This document shows positions 32,574-41,086 of a DNA stretch of 64,000 nt, one piece after another (the first letter of the stretch is position 1; the number at the start of each line of letters is the position of its first letter). The notes under the pieces were generated by a model, which was not told where the DNA came from, searched no databases, and saw only the letters and a list, made by a program, of their open reading frames with translations. The translations under genes were made by a program, and so were the position numbers. This DNA is from Fumia sp045121595. GTDB lineage: Bacteria > Bacillota > Clostridia > Oscillospirales > Ruminococcaceae. The stretch spans positions 1 through 64,000 of the forward strand of contig JBGVGI010000028.1 of NCBI GenBank assembly GCA_045121595.1, read 5' to 3'.

Positions 32574-32637
32574 TTTTTGCACAAAGTTTTTAACTGCACA
32601 TAGGATGTATTGTATTACAAAAGAAAGAGGTGTTATT

Positions 32638-32829
32638 TTGGAAAATACAAATAAAGTTGATTTCGGCAAAACCTGTCTTGACGACCTCCCTCTTGCTATG
32701 TCTTACGTTCCGATGCAGAAGTGGGAAGATATTTACGCTCCCGCAATGGCTCTTGAGAGGGGTACGCTTTTTGCAAAACTTGATTTGCCGTTTATTGGTA
32801 AGGAGGCAGTGGAAAATGGAAGATTCTAA
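32638..32829 (+). CDS. cotJA: Spore coat associated protein CotJA
   Basis: A 63-residue protein with the CotJA signature LAMSYVPMQKWEDIYAPAMALERGTLFAKLDLPFIG. It is needed with CotJB and CotJC in the outer forespore-facing coat; in Bacillus the operon is read by sigma-E in the mother cell. The start is placed at TTG 32638 after AAAGAGGTG; an in-frame ATG 33 bases earlier has no ribosome site. It overlaps cotJB by 14 bases. Confidence 0.92.
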   Translation: MENTNKVDFGKTCLDDLPLAMSYVPMQKWEDIYAPAMALERGTLFAKLDLPFIGKEAVENGRF

Positions 32830-33064
32830 ACAGTCACTTTTAAAGGAAATCCAGATTGCCAAATTTGCAAAAACCGAAGCAAATCTTTTTCTGGATACCC
32901 ATCCTGCCGACCAGGAAGCTATCAAATATTATGAGAAAACTTGCGATAAGCTTGAGGATTTGGAGGAAGAATGGAAAAAGAGATACGGTAAGGTTCAGAC
33001 TTCAGACGGTATGATGCGCTGGGTATGGGTTGATAACCCCTGGCCCTGGGAAAAGGGGGTATAA
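32816..33064 (+). CDS. cotJB: Spore coat protein CotJB
   Basis: An 82-residue Trp- and Lys-rich protein with the family ending GMMRWVWVDNPWPWEKGV and an N-terminal helix QSLLKEIQIAKFAKTEANLFLDTHP. ATG 32816 follows AAGGAGG inside the end of cotJA, and the stop lies three bases before cotJC, so the three genes are translated as one unit. Confidence 0.93.
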   Translation: MEDSKQSLLKEIQIAKFAKTEANLFLDTHPADQEAIKYYEKTCDKLEDLEEEWKKRYGKVQTSDGMMRWVWVDNPWPWEKGV

Positions 33065-33067
33065 TGT

Positions 33068-33664
33068 ATGTGGAAATATGATAAGCATCTGATTCATCCC
33101 GTTAAGATTAAACGCCCCGACGCCAAAGCGGCAACTGTAATTATGTCACAGCTTGGCGGACCTCACGGCGAAATGGGTGCGGCTACCCGTTACCTTTCTC
33201 AGCGTTACAGTTGCCCTTATGGTGAGATTACCGGTATTTTAACCGATATCGGTACTGAAGAAATGGCGCATATTGAGATGGTTTCTGCAATTTTGTATCA
33301 GCTCACAAAGGGCCTTTCGGTTGATGAGATTAAAAAACAGGGCTTTGACCAGTATTTTGTTGACCATACGACGGGCATCTGGCCGTCAGCCGCTTCAGGT
33401 ATGGCTTTCTCGACTGAAACTCTTGCATCGACGGGTGATCTGTTTGCCGATTTGCACGAGGATATGGCGGCAGAACAGAAAGCAAGACTCAGCTACGACA
33501 ATATCTTAAGACTTGTTGACGACCCCGATGTAAAAGACGCAATAAGATTTTTACGCGAAAGAGAAATCGTTCACTTCCAGCGTTTCGGTGAAGCGTTAAG
33601 AATCGGTCAGGATAAAGTAAACTCAAAAAACTTCTACGCCTTCAACCCCGAATTTGACAGATAA
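33068..33664 (+). CDS. cotJC: Spore coat protein CotJC, manganese-catalase family
   Basis: A 198-residue ferritin-like protein of the manganese catalase family. The metal-binding Glu and His residues occur in GTEEMAHIEMV and REREIVHFQRFGEAL, with Glu residues in GGPHGEMGAATRYL. It may protect spore components from peroxide or serve as a structural coat enzyme. It is shorter than full manganese catalases, as is usual for CotJC. Third gene of the cotJ operon, preceded by AAAAGGGGG. Confidence 0.94.
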   Translation: MWKYDKHLIHPVKIKRPDAKAATVIMSQLGGPHGEMGAATRYLSQRYSCPYGEITGILTDIGTEEMAHIEMVSAILYQLTKGLSVDEIKKQGFDQYFVDHTTGIWPSAASGMAFSTETLASTGDLFADLHEDMAAEQKARLSYDNILRLVDDPDVKDAIRFLREREIVHFQRFGEALRIGQDKVNSKNFYAFNPEFDR

Positions 33665-33699
33665 AGTAATCCCCACAAGTTTACCTTGTGGGGATTACT
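33665..33699. terminator. Strong hairpin after cotJC without a T run
   Basis: AGTAATCCCCACAAG pairs with CTTGTGGGGATTACT around TTTAC. The plus strand then reads GCTGTTG, so the usual T tract is missing. It may protect the mRNA end or insulate the promoter that follows. Confidence 0.5.
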
Positions 33700-33703
33700 G
33701 CTG

Positions 33704-33732
33704 TTGACAGCGATGAATTTAAACAGTATAAT
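33704..33732 (+). promoter_or_regulatory. Consensus sigma-A promoter of the alkaline phosphatase gene
   Basis: TTGACA (33704-33709), exactly 17 bases, TATAAT (33727-33732), a full consensus match. Confidence 0.85.
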
Positions 33733-33760
33733 GATTGTAAAAAGTATTTGGAGGGTAATT

Positions 33761-34882
33761 ATGAAAAAGAAATTATCAGTTTTGCTTACTCTTTTAATAG
33801 TGTTTTCAATCTGCATTTTCCCAATTGATTCTCATGCTGCGGGAAAAGTAAATATCACAAAATCAGAAATAAATAAAATAGTATCAATGGAGTATAAGGA
33901 ATCCAAAAACATTATTCTTATGATTGGCGATGGTATGGGACCTAATGACATTGCTATAACCGAAAAATATGGCAAAGGCCTTTTTGCTTTCGGTTTGGCG
34001 ATGAATCAGATTAAAAACACCGGATTTTCAACTACTTCTTCCTATGGTGGGGCTGTTACTGATTCAGCAGCAGGAGGAACAGCACTTGCTACCGGGGTAA
34101 AGACTTATAATGGTGTAGTAGGGCTGTCACCGACGGGTGAAAAGCTTACCAATATTTCTGAACTTGCAAGATCAAAAGGCAAAAAAGTAGGCATAGTGAC
34201 AAATGACGAGATTACCGGTGCTACCCCCTCGGCGTTTGTTTGCCATCGTTATTCAAGAACGGATACTGCGGCGCTTGTAAAGGATTTTCTTAGTTTTAAA
34301 CCTGATGTTTTGATAGGACAGGGCAAGGGTTTGTTTTCTGCGCGTGATCTTAACGGTGTTGCTTATGCAGATACCTATTCGAAATTCAGTCGTGTTATCA
34401 AACAGGATCCTAAAAAGACAAAACCTTTTATCGGGGTATTTTCCGAGGATTTTGTGCAGGATAAGAGCAGTAATATGCTTGCAAACTGTACGGAAATCGC
34501 ACTTAATCGCCTGAACGGTAACAAAGAAGGATTTTTCCTTATGGTTGAGAATGCGGGGACCGATGTATTCGGCCATAACAAACTTATAAAAGGTAAGATG
34601 AATACAGTCGTCACCTTTGACCGCGCAGTCGCAACCGTTTTAAAGTTCATGAAAAATAATCCCGACACTCTGCTTATAATCACTTCCGACCACGAAACCG
34701 GTGGCGTTCAGTTACCAAAAAGCAAAAACGGAATCAGCAATTCCCTTTTTACAACAAATGACCATACGGGTATCAATGTAAGAACCTTCGCAGTTGGGAA
34801 AGGATCCGAGTATTTTAACGGTAAAACTGTCGACAATACCGATATTGCAAAATATATTATAAACGTTATTAACGGAAAATAA
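33761..34882 (+). CDS. Exported alkaline phosphatase
   Basis: A 373-residue phosphomonoesterase. The signal peptide (MKKKLSVLLTLLIVFSICIF...SHA) is followed by the alkaline phosphatase fold with MIGDGMG (metal-binding Asp), TDSAAGGTALATG (nucleophilic Ser), ENAGTD, TSDHETGG and NDHTGINV (metal-binding His). It is shorter than E. coli PhoA. It should release phosphate outside the membrane. The start at the signal peptide follows GGAGGGTAATT; in-frame codons up to 75 bases upstream overlap the promoter and are rejected. No Pho box was identified. Confidence 0.93.
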   Translation: MKKKLSVLLTLLIVFSICIFPIDSHAAGKVNITKSEINKIVSMEYKESKNIILMIGDGMGPNDIAITEKYGKGLFAFGLAMNQIKNTGFSTTSSYGGAVTDSAAGGTALATGVKTYNGVVGLSPTGEKLTNISELARSKGKKVGIVTNDEITGATPSAFVCHRYSRTDTAALVKDFLSFKPDVLIGQGKGLFSARDLNGVAYADTYSKFSRVIKQDPKKTKPFIGVFSEDFVQDKSSNMLANCTEIALNRLNGNKEGFFLMVENAGTDVFGHNKLIKGKMNTVVTFDRAVATVLKFMKNNPDTLLIITSDHETGGVQLPKSKNGISNSLFTTNDHTGINVRTFAVGKGSEYFNGKTVDNTDIAKYIINVINGK

Positions 34883-34892
34883 TAAATACAAA

Positions 34893-34918
34893 AAGAGCTT
34901 TCCAAAAGGAAAGCTCTT
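34893..34918. terminator. Bidirectional terminator between the phosphatase gene and ychF
   Basis: AAGAGCTTTCC and GGAAAGCTCTT with an AAAA loop, flanked by A and T runs. Confidence 0.8.
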
Positions 34919-34923
34919 AATTT

Positions 34924-36018
34924 TTATACGTTAAATCTGAATAAAACGATGTCGCCGTCTTTCATAACGTATTCTTTGCCTTCTAATCGTACAAGACCTT
35001 TTTCTTTTGCGGCAGCCATTGTGCCGTTTGCCATAAGGTCGTCGAATGCGATAACCTCAGCACGGATAAAGCCACGTTCAAAGTCTGTATGGATTTTACC
35101 TGCCGCTTGAGGTGCTTTTGTGCCTTTTGTAATAGTCCATGCACGAACTTCGGGCTCACCTGCAGTAAGGAAAGAAATAAGACCTAAAAGTGAGTAACCT
35201 TCCTTGATAATACGGGTAAGACCGCTTTCTGTGAGGTTTAAGTCTGCCAAAAATTCTTTCTTTTCCTCGTCTGTCATATCGGAGATTTCCTCTTCAATTT
35301 TAGCACAGATGGGAAGTACTGCGGAGTGTTCTTCTTCGGCGATAGCTTTTACTGCCTGATACTGAGTATTTGTTTCGTATCCACTAATAAAATCGTCCTC
35401 GCACATATTTGCGGCATAGATGATAGGCTTGTTGGAAAGCAAGGGAGAAGAAGCGATAATTTCTCTTTCGTCATCGGTAAAATCAAAGCTTCTTGCGGAT
35501 TTTCCGTCTTCAAGATGAGCCATAAGGCGTTCCAAAAATGTAAGTTCTGTCGCATATTTTTTATCGGCACGAACTAATTTCTGAGTTTTTGCAATTCTTC
35601 TTTCAAGAATTTCGATATCGGAGAAGATAAGCTCTAAGTTTATGGTTTCGATATCTCTCGCAGCACCGATAGTGCCGTCAACGTGAACAACGTCAACGTC
35701 CTCAAAGCAACGAACAACGTGAACGATAGCGTCAACCTCTCTGATATCTGCAAGGAACTTGTTGCCGAGACCTTCACCCTTGGAAGCACCTTTTACAAGA
35801 CCTGCAATGTCAACGAATTCAAGAACCGCGGGGGTAAATTTCTTGGGGTTATACATTTCTGCGAGTTTATCAAGACGTTCATCGGGAACGGATACAACGC
35901 CGACGTTCGGCTCGATAGTACAGAAAGGATAGTTTGCAGATTCAGCACCTGCGTTTGTGATAGCATTAAAAAGTGTTGACTTTCCCACGTTGGGAAGTCC
36001 TACCATACCTAATTTCAT
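34924..36018 (-). CDS. ychF: Redox-regulated ribosome-binding ATPase YchF
   Basis: A 364-residue Obg-family P-loop protein that prefers ATP. It has the G1 motif GLPNVGKSTLFNAI, switch region DIAGLVKGASKGEGLGNKFL, a helical insertion, and a C-terminal TGS domain ending in EGKEYVMKDGDIVLFRFNV. Length and motifs are standard. ATG follows TAGGAGGAAATATA. It is 11 bases downstream of argS and probably co-transcribed. Confidence 0.96.
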   Translation of the reverse strand: MKLGMVGLPNVGKSTLFNAITNAGAESANYPFCTIEPNVGVVSVPDERLDKLAEMYNPKKFTPAVLEFVDIAGLVKGASKGEGLGNKFLADIREVDAIVHVVRCFEDVDVVHVDGTIGAARDIETINLELIFSDIEILERRIAKTQKLVRADKKYATELTFLERLMAHLEDGKSARSFDFTDDEREIIASSPLLSNKPIIYAANMCEDDFISGYETNTQYQAVKAIAEEEHSAVLPICAKIEEEISDMTDEEKKEFLADLNLTESGLTRIIKEGYSLLGLISFLTAGEPEVRAWTITKGTKAPQAAGKIHTDFERGFIRAEVIAFDDLMANGTMAAAKEKGLVRLEGKEYVMKDGDIVLFRFNV

Positions 36019-36029
36019 TATATTTCCTC

Positions 36030-37718
36030 CTACATTGATTCGGGTGCTTCAATTTTAAGAATTGTCAAAGTGTTTTTAAGAGCAATTCTTACAGCGAGGC
36101 AGAGAGCGAGTCTTGCCTGCATAAGTTTTTCGTCGTCGATAAGCACTTTACAAGCATTGTAGAATTTATGGAACAAGGTTGCAAGGTCGAGTGCGTATCT
36201 TGTCATCTTAGCGGGGTCGTAGGATTTAGCAGACTCAACGATTTCGTTGGGGAGTTTTGCCAAGTGTCTTATAAGCTCAGTTTCTTCGGAAGTTGTGAGC
36301 AAGTCGAGTTCTTCCAAAGTAACGTCACGAGGCTCGATTCCTTCGGATTTAAGTTTAGCTACGATGGAACAAATTCTTGCGTGAGCATACTGAACGTAGT
36401 AAACGGGGTTCTGGCTTGACTGTTCAACAGCCAAATCAAGGTCAAAGTCAAACTGAGAATTGGGCTCACGAAGATTAAAGTAAAATCTTGCAGCGTCAAC
36501 GGGGATTTCTTCGAGTAAGGTAACGAGGGTAATAGCTTTACCAGAACGTTTACTTGCTTTGATAATCTGTCCGTCGCGTACAAGCTGTACCATCTGCATA
36601 AGCACGACGTCAAGGCGTTCAGGGTCAATTCCGATAGCTTCAAGGGAAGCTTTCATACGGGAAACGTAACCATGGTGGTCAGCGCCCAAAACGTTGATAG
36701 CTTTATCATAATTTCTTGTAACAAGCTTGTCATAGTGATAAGCGATATCGGGTACGATATAGGTTGGGAAGCCGTTAGAACGAACTAAAACGAAATCTTT
36801 ATCGCATCCGAACTCGGTAGCCTTAAAGTAAGTAGCGCCATCCATTTCGTAGGTGTGGCCTTTTTCTTTAAGAAGGTTGATGATTTTCTGAACGCTTCCG
36901 TCGGCGTGGAGAGAAGATTCTTTAAACCAACGGTCGTAGTGAATTCTGTATTTTGCAAGGTCGGTTTCAAGGTTTGCAATATTAACGGGCAAAGCAAACT
37001 CAACGAGTGCTTTTCTGCGTTCTTCTTCGGATGCTTCCATATATTTATCGCCGTGAACATCTGCAAATTTTTTCGCGTGTTCAACGATATCGTCACCATG
37101 GTAGGAGTCTTCGGGCATTTCGATACCGTCTTTATAAAGCTGCTGATATCTTAAATCAAGGGAAAGACCGAATTTGTTAATCTGATTACCTGCATCGTTG
37201 ATGTAAAATTCGCGGTCTGCTTCATAGCCTGACCAGTCAAGTACAGCGGCAATACCGTCACCCAGAGCACCACCTCTTGCATTACCAATGTGCATAGGGC
37301 CTGTGGGGTTTGCGGAAACAAATTCAACGAGCATTCTTTTGCCTTTTCCATAGTCGGTGCGGCCATAGTTTTCTTTTGCGGTAAGCGCTTCGTTTACAGC
37401 GTTTGAAAACCATCTTCTGCCTAAGGTGAAGTTAATAAAACCTGCACCTGCAACTTCAACCTTGTCAAAAGAAGAGCCGTCTAAAATCATTTTTGAAACG
37501 AGGGTATCGGCAATCTGACGCGGAGCTTTTCTAAAAGTACGCGCAGAAACCATTGCGATATTTGTTGCGAAGTCACCGTGCGTAATATCGGCAGGGATTT
37601 CAACGGTGAAGTCAGAGATGGGATCTGCAGAAAGAAGACCTTCTGCCACACAACTACCCAAAGCCGAAAGGATAATTTCACGACATTCTTTTTTTGCGTC
37701 TAAAATCGGATTAGTCAT
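36030..37718 (-). CDS. argS: Arginyl-tRNA synthetase
   Basis: A 562-residue class I aminoacyl-tRNA synthetase. The N-terminal Add-1-like domain is followed by the HIGH-type motif PTGPMHIGNARGG, the catalytic domain, a KMSKS-type IKASKRSG segment and the helical anticodon-binding C-terminus. Start 37718 (MTNPILDAKKE) is chosen because AAAAGGA lies nine bases before it, while the in-frame ATG at 37727 touches that site. It lies 15 bases after the DUF1934 gene. Confidence 0.96.
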   Translation of the reverse strand: MTNPILDAKKECREIILSALGSCVAEGLLSADPISDFTVEIPADITHGDFATNIAMVSARTFRKAPRQIADTLVSKMILDGSSFDKVEVAGAGFINFTLGRRWFSNAVNEALTAKENYGRTDYGKGKRMLVEFVSANPTGPMHIGNARGGALGDGIAAVLDWSGYEADREFYINDAGNQINKFGLSLDLRYQQLYKDGIEMPEDSYHGDDIVEHAKKFADVHGDKYMEASEEERRKALVEFALPVNIANLETDLAKYRIHYDRWFKESSLHADGSVQKIINLLKEKGHTYEMDGATYFKATEFGCDKDFVLVRSNGFPTYIVPDIAYHYDKLVTRNYDKAINVLGADHHGYVSRMKASLEAIGIDPERLDVVLMQMVQLVRDGQIIKASKRSGKAITLVTLLEEIPVDAARFYFNLREPNSQFDFDLDLAVEQSSQNPVYYVQYAHARICSIVAKLKSEGIEPRDVTLEELDLLTTSEETELIRHLAKLPNEIVESAKSYDPAKMTRYALDLATLFHKFYNACKVLIDDEKLMQARLALCLAVRIALKNTLTILKIEAPESM

Positions 37719-37733
37719 ATTTTTCATTCCTTT

Positions 37734-38159
37734 TTATTTAATTTCGTCAGCATCAATAAAAAGCTCGTTTTCACTGAGCAAAAGTGAGTTCATATCAATC
37801 GAATAAGCCATATGAAGTTTTGCTGAGCTTTCAGTTATTTCACATTCGAGCGTTTCGGCGAAAACGCCGATTTCCATCTGGTTTGAGCAAACGGTGTAAC
37901 GTCCTATATTACGGATTCCAGGTTGCAGAACGAGATTTGAAGAAGTTGAACCGCTTCGTATAATCGTTACCCTTCCGGTGTCTTCGATTTTCAAAGTAGT
38001 GGTGCAACCCTCAAAACCTGTGGTTTCACTCTCTTTGTATGTTAAATACGTAGAGTTGTTTTTAACGTACATTTTACCATTTGTAAAAAGTTCTTCGGTG
38101 TTTTCGTCGCCTTCGACTTTATAAACACCTTTAATTTTTATCAAAACATCTTTTGCCAT
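37734..38159 (-). CDS. DUF1934 calycin-like beta-barrel protein
   Basis: A 141-residue cytoplasmic protein of alternating beta strands. The pattern VLIKIKGVYKVEGDENTEELFTNGKMYVK...YLTYKESETTGFEGCTTTLKI matches DUF1934 (YwiB-like), which folds as a small lipocalin-like barrel. Function is unknown. Genomic association with argS, seen here with 15 bases between them, is well known in Firmicutes. ATG follows AAAGGAATTTTTT. Confidence 0.88.
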   Translation of the reverse strand: MAKDVLIKIKGVYKVEGDENTEELFTNGKMYVKNNSTYLTYKESETTGFEGCTTTLKIEDTGRVTIIRSGSTSSNLVLQPGIRNIGRYTVCSNQMEIGVFAETLECEITESSAKLHMAYSIDMNSLLLSENELFIDADEIK

Positions 38160-38170
38160 AAAAAATTCCT

Positions 38171-39184
38171 TTATGCCCGTTCGATTGCAAGGTCTATAAG
38201 GCGTTCAAGCAAATCTTCAAAGGTAACGCCCACGGTATCCCAGAGCTTTACAAAAGGAGAATCTGTAAGCAAATCGGGGATGGAGTTTAACTGATGGAAA
38301 TAAATTTCATCAGCGGGAGTTACAAAGAAGTCCATACCTGAAAGTCCCGAGCAGTCGAAAAGCTGATAGAGTTTTATTGCCAAGTTTCTTATCTGATAGG
38401 AAACGTCCTGAGAAAGCTCGGCAGGGATTTTGCAGGGAAAATCAAGATTGTCAAGAGGAATTTCACCTAAAATGGAAGCTTCGGGAGTTTCGTTGCCGAT
38501 AACTGCACATTTTATAAGCTTTCCTAAAATTCTTTCTTCAATTACCACTTTTTTATCGTGGATAAAAGCATTTTTAATAGCTTCGGAAAGCTCCTCTTCG
38601 TTGTCAACAAGACGTTTAGCCGAAAGGCTTCCTGCGGGTTTTACAAAAACGGGATATCCGAAAGAATCCGAAACCCTCTGTGCCACTTCGCTCATATCGA
38701 GTTTGTTTCGCTCAACGGTGAAAAATCTCGGTGTGCGGATATCAGCGCCACTTGCAATAGTTCGTGTGAACGAAGTGTTCATTGAAATAGCGGCGGGGGC
38801 TGTGTAATTACCGACGTACGGAATAGAAGCAAGTTTCAAAAGACCCTGAACTCTGCCGTCTACGATACCCTGTCCGTACAAAACGGGGATAGCGCAGTCA
38901 ATATGCAGAAAAGAAAAGGTCTGGTCTTCTAAAATTTTATAAATCCCCTGTTTGGTGCCGTCCATATTGAAAACTATAGGACAACAGTCGGGATGAGATG
39001 CCCAGTTATCTTCCTTTAAATATTCAAGATCACCGGGATAATAAAGCCATTTCCCTTTTTTGGTGATACCTATCAAAACTACTTCGTATGAGCTTTTAAG
39101 TGCTTCGGCAACGGCACAAACTGAGTTTATACTTCTTTCAGAAGCAGCTCCGCCGAAAATTAAAGCTATTCTTTGCTTAGCCAT
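38171..39184 (-). CDS. Divergent D-Ala-D-Ala ligase-like ATP-grasp protein
   Basis: A 337-residue ATP-grasp protein with the Ddl layout: an FGGAASERS N-terminus, IPYVGNY, a KPAGSLSAKR strand and a C-terminal SGMDFF...LNSIPD segment. Several residues usual in Ddl are changed: the HG of the HGxxGEDG loop is YG and GEDG is IVDG, MDK is MNT, the Arg before DFF is Met, and the metal-binding Glu of EVN is Gln (HQLN). It may have altered substrate specificity or be inactive. Start 39184 follows AAAAGGAG. First gene of the DUF1934-argS-ychF run. Confidence 0.82.
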   Translation of the reverse strand: MAKQRIALIFGGAASERSINSVCAVAEALKSSYEVVLIGITKKGKWLYYPGDLEYLKEDNWASHPDCCPIVFNMDGTKQGIYKILEDQTFSFLHIDCAIPVLYGQGIVDGRVQGLLKLASIPYVGNYTAPAAISMNTSFTRTIASGADIRTPRFFTVERNKLDMSEVAQRVSDSFGYPVFVKPAGSLSAKRLVDNEEELSEAIKNAFIHDKKVVIEERILGKLIKCAVIGNETPEASILGEIPLDNLDFPCKIPAELSQDVSYQIRNLAIKLYQLFDCSGLSGMDFFVTPADEIYFHQLNSIPDLLTDSPFVKLWDTVGVTFEDLLERLIDLAIERA

Positions 39185-39224
39185 ATGGAGTTTACTCCTT
39201 TTAAAAAACATACTTAATCAATTT

Positions 39225-39253
39225 ATTATATCACAGATGGCTTTTAATTTCAA
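39225..39253 (-). promoter_or_regulatory. Predicted sigma-A promoter of the ddl-like/DUF1934/argS/ychF operon
   Basis: Minus strand TTGAAA (39253-39248), 17 bases, TATAAT (39230-39225). Confidence 0.7.
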
Positions 39254-39257
39254 GTAA

Positions 39258-39287
39258 AAACGCAGAGATTATTTAATCTCTGCGTTT
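39258..39287 (-). terminator. Intrinsic terminator after aspS
   Basis: AAACGCAGAGATTA pairs with TAATCTCTGCGTTT, followed on the minus strand by a T run. Confidence 0.85.
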
Positions 39288-39291
39288 AAAA

Positions 39292-41070
39292 TTATTCGGA
39301 TTCTTTAATTGAGAGGAAAAGTTCATCAAGCTGTTTTGAATCGATGTCGGAAGGACACTGACTCATAAGCTCACTTGCATTCTGAACTTTCGGGAAAGCG
39401 GTTACGTCACGGATGTTATCGGCACCGCAAAGAATCATTGCAAGTCTGTCAAGACCGATGCCCATACCACCGTGAGGAGGTGCGCCATAACGGTAAGCAT
39501 CTACGAGGAAACCAAATTTTGCTTCAATTTCTTCGTCGGTAAGACCTAAGGCTCTGAACATCTTCTGCTGAAGTTCAAAATCAGTAATTCTTATAGAACC
39601 ACTGCAAAGCTCGATGCCGTTTAAAACAAGGTCGTAAGCCTTGGCGCGTACGGCACCGGGGTCTGTATCGAGTTTTTCAAGGTCATCATCCATAGGCATT
39701 GTGAAAGGATGGTGCATTGCAACCCATGTAGAGGAGTCTTCGTCCCATTCAAAGAAGGGGAACTCTGTAATCCAGAGATAGTTAAATCCTTCGGGGATAA
39801 TGTTCATTCTCTTTGCAGTTGTAAGTCTTAAAGCACCTAAAACGGGGAGTGTAACTTTGTTTTTGTCGGCAACTATTAAAGCAACGTCACCTTTCTCACA
39901 ACCGAGTTTATTAAGAATTGCAGAAAGTTCATCGGGTGTCATAAATTTTGCAAAAGAGCAGTTAGGCTCATCTTCTACCCAACGCACGAATGCAAGACCT
40001 TTTGCACCGATACCTTTTGCCTGTTCGGTAAGTTTGTCAATTTCCTTACGGGTGTAAGTTTCAGCACCATTTTTGATAACGATACCTCTTACACTTCCAC
40101 CGTTTTCAATAGCAGAGGTGAAAACACCAAAACCGCAGTTTTTAACAACGTCGGAAATGTCGGTGATTTCCATACCAAAACGGGTATCGGGCTTGTCGGA
40201 ACCGTATCTTTCCATTGCATCTTTGTAAGTAAGTCTGGGCAAGGGTGTGGGGATATCAATGTCCAAGACTTCCTTCATAAGATATTTTACGAAGCCTTCA
40301 CCGATTTCGAGTACGTCTTCAATGTCAACAAAGGACATTTCCATATCAATCTGAGTAAACTCAGGCTGACGGTCAGCACGTAAATCTTCATCCCTGAAGC
40401 AACGTGCAAGCTGAATGTAACGGTCAAAACCTGAAATCATCAAAAGCTGTTTATACATCTGGGGAGACTGAGGCAAAGCGTAGAATTTTCCGGGGTGAAC
40501 ACGGGAAGGAATAACGTAGTCACGTGCACCTTCGGGTGTGGATTTAATCATCATGGGAGTTTCCACTTCGATAAATCCGTTCTGGTAGAAATATTCCCTT
40601 GCAGTACGTGCAATTTTACCTCTTTTAATAATGTTATCCTGTAAGTTTTTACGACGAAGGTCAAGATAACGGTATCTCAAACGAAGTTCTTCGTTTGTGT
40701 CGGTATCATCTGTGATGTGAAAAGGAGGTGTCTGCGCTTTTGCGAGAATTCGAAGGTCTGTAACGAAAACTTCGATTTCACCTGTTTTGATTTCAGTGTT
40801 GACACTTTCTCTTTTACGAACAATACCTTTTGCCATCAATACGTATTCGGAATGTACTTCTTTTGCTTTTGCGATAACGTCACGGTCAGACTTATCGTCA
40901 AAAGTAAGCTGAATAATACCTGTGCGGTCTCTCAAATCGATAAAAACAAGTTCACCTTTGTCACGCTGTTTCTGAGTGAAACCGCCTACAACAACTTCTT
41001 TTCCGATATCGTTTACCGAAACTTCGGTACAGTAATGGGTACGTTTAAGACCCTTCATTGTATCTGCCAT
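39292..41070 (-). CDS. aspS: Aspartyl-tRNA synthetase
   Basis: A 592-residue class II synthetase of the bacterial type. It has an N-terminal OB-fold anticodon domain, the catalytic core with FIEVETPMM, FRDEDLRADRQPEFTQIDMEMSF, the bacterial GAD insertion domain, and motif 3 GIGLDRLAMILCG. No AspRS/AsnRS specificity call is possible by eye. Start 41070 follows TTAGGAGAGATAAAG; an in-frame codon 27 bases upstream lies in the hisS end. It is 16 bases after hisS. Confidence 0.96.
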   Translation of the reverse strand: MADTMKGLKRTHYCTEVSVNDIGKEVVVGGFTQKQRDKGELVFIDLRDRTGIIQLTFDDKSDRDVIAKAKEVHSEYVLMAKGIVRKRESVNTEIKTGEIEVFVTDLRILAKAQTPPFHITDDTDTNEELRLRYRYLDLRRKNLQDNIIKRGKIARTAREYFYQNGFIEVETPMMIKSTPEGARDYVIPSRVHPGKFYALPQSPQMYKQLLMISGFDRYIQLARCFRDEDLRADRQPEFTQIDMEMSFVDIEDVLEIGEGFVKYLMKEVLDIDIPTPLPRLTYKDAMERYGSDKPDTRFGMEITDISDVVKNCGFGVFTSAIENGGSVRGIVIKNGAETYTRKEIDKLTEQAKGIGAKGLAFVRWVEDEPNCSFAKFMTPDELSAILNKLGCEKGDVALIVADKNKVTLPVLGALRLTTAKRMNIIPEGFNYLWITEFPFFEWDEDSSTWVAMHHPFTMPMDDDLEKLDTDPGAVRAKAYDLVLNGIELCSGSIRITDFELQQKMFRALGLTDEEIEAKFGFLVDAYRYGAPPHGGMGIGLDRLAMILCGADNIRDVTAFPKVQNASELMSQCPSDIDSKQLDELFLSIKESE

Positions 41071-41086
41071 CTTTATCTCTCCTAAC

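Noticed and set aside
32605..32637. Longer cotJA start at ATG 32605
   Set aside because: There is no ribosome site before it, while TTG 32638 has AAAGAGGTG and gives the normal CotJA length.
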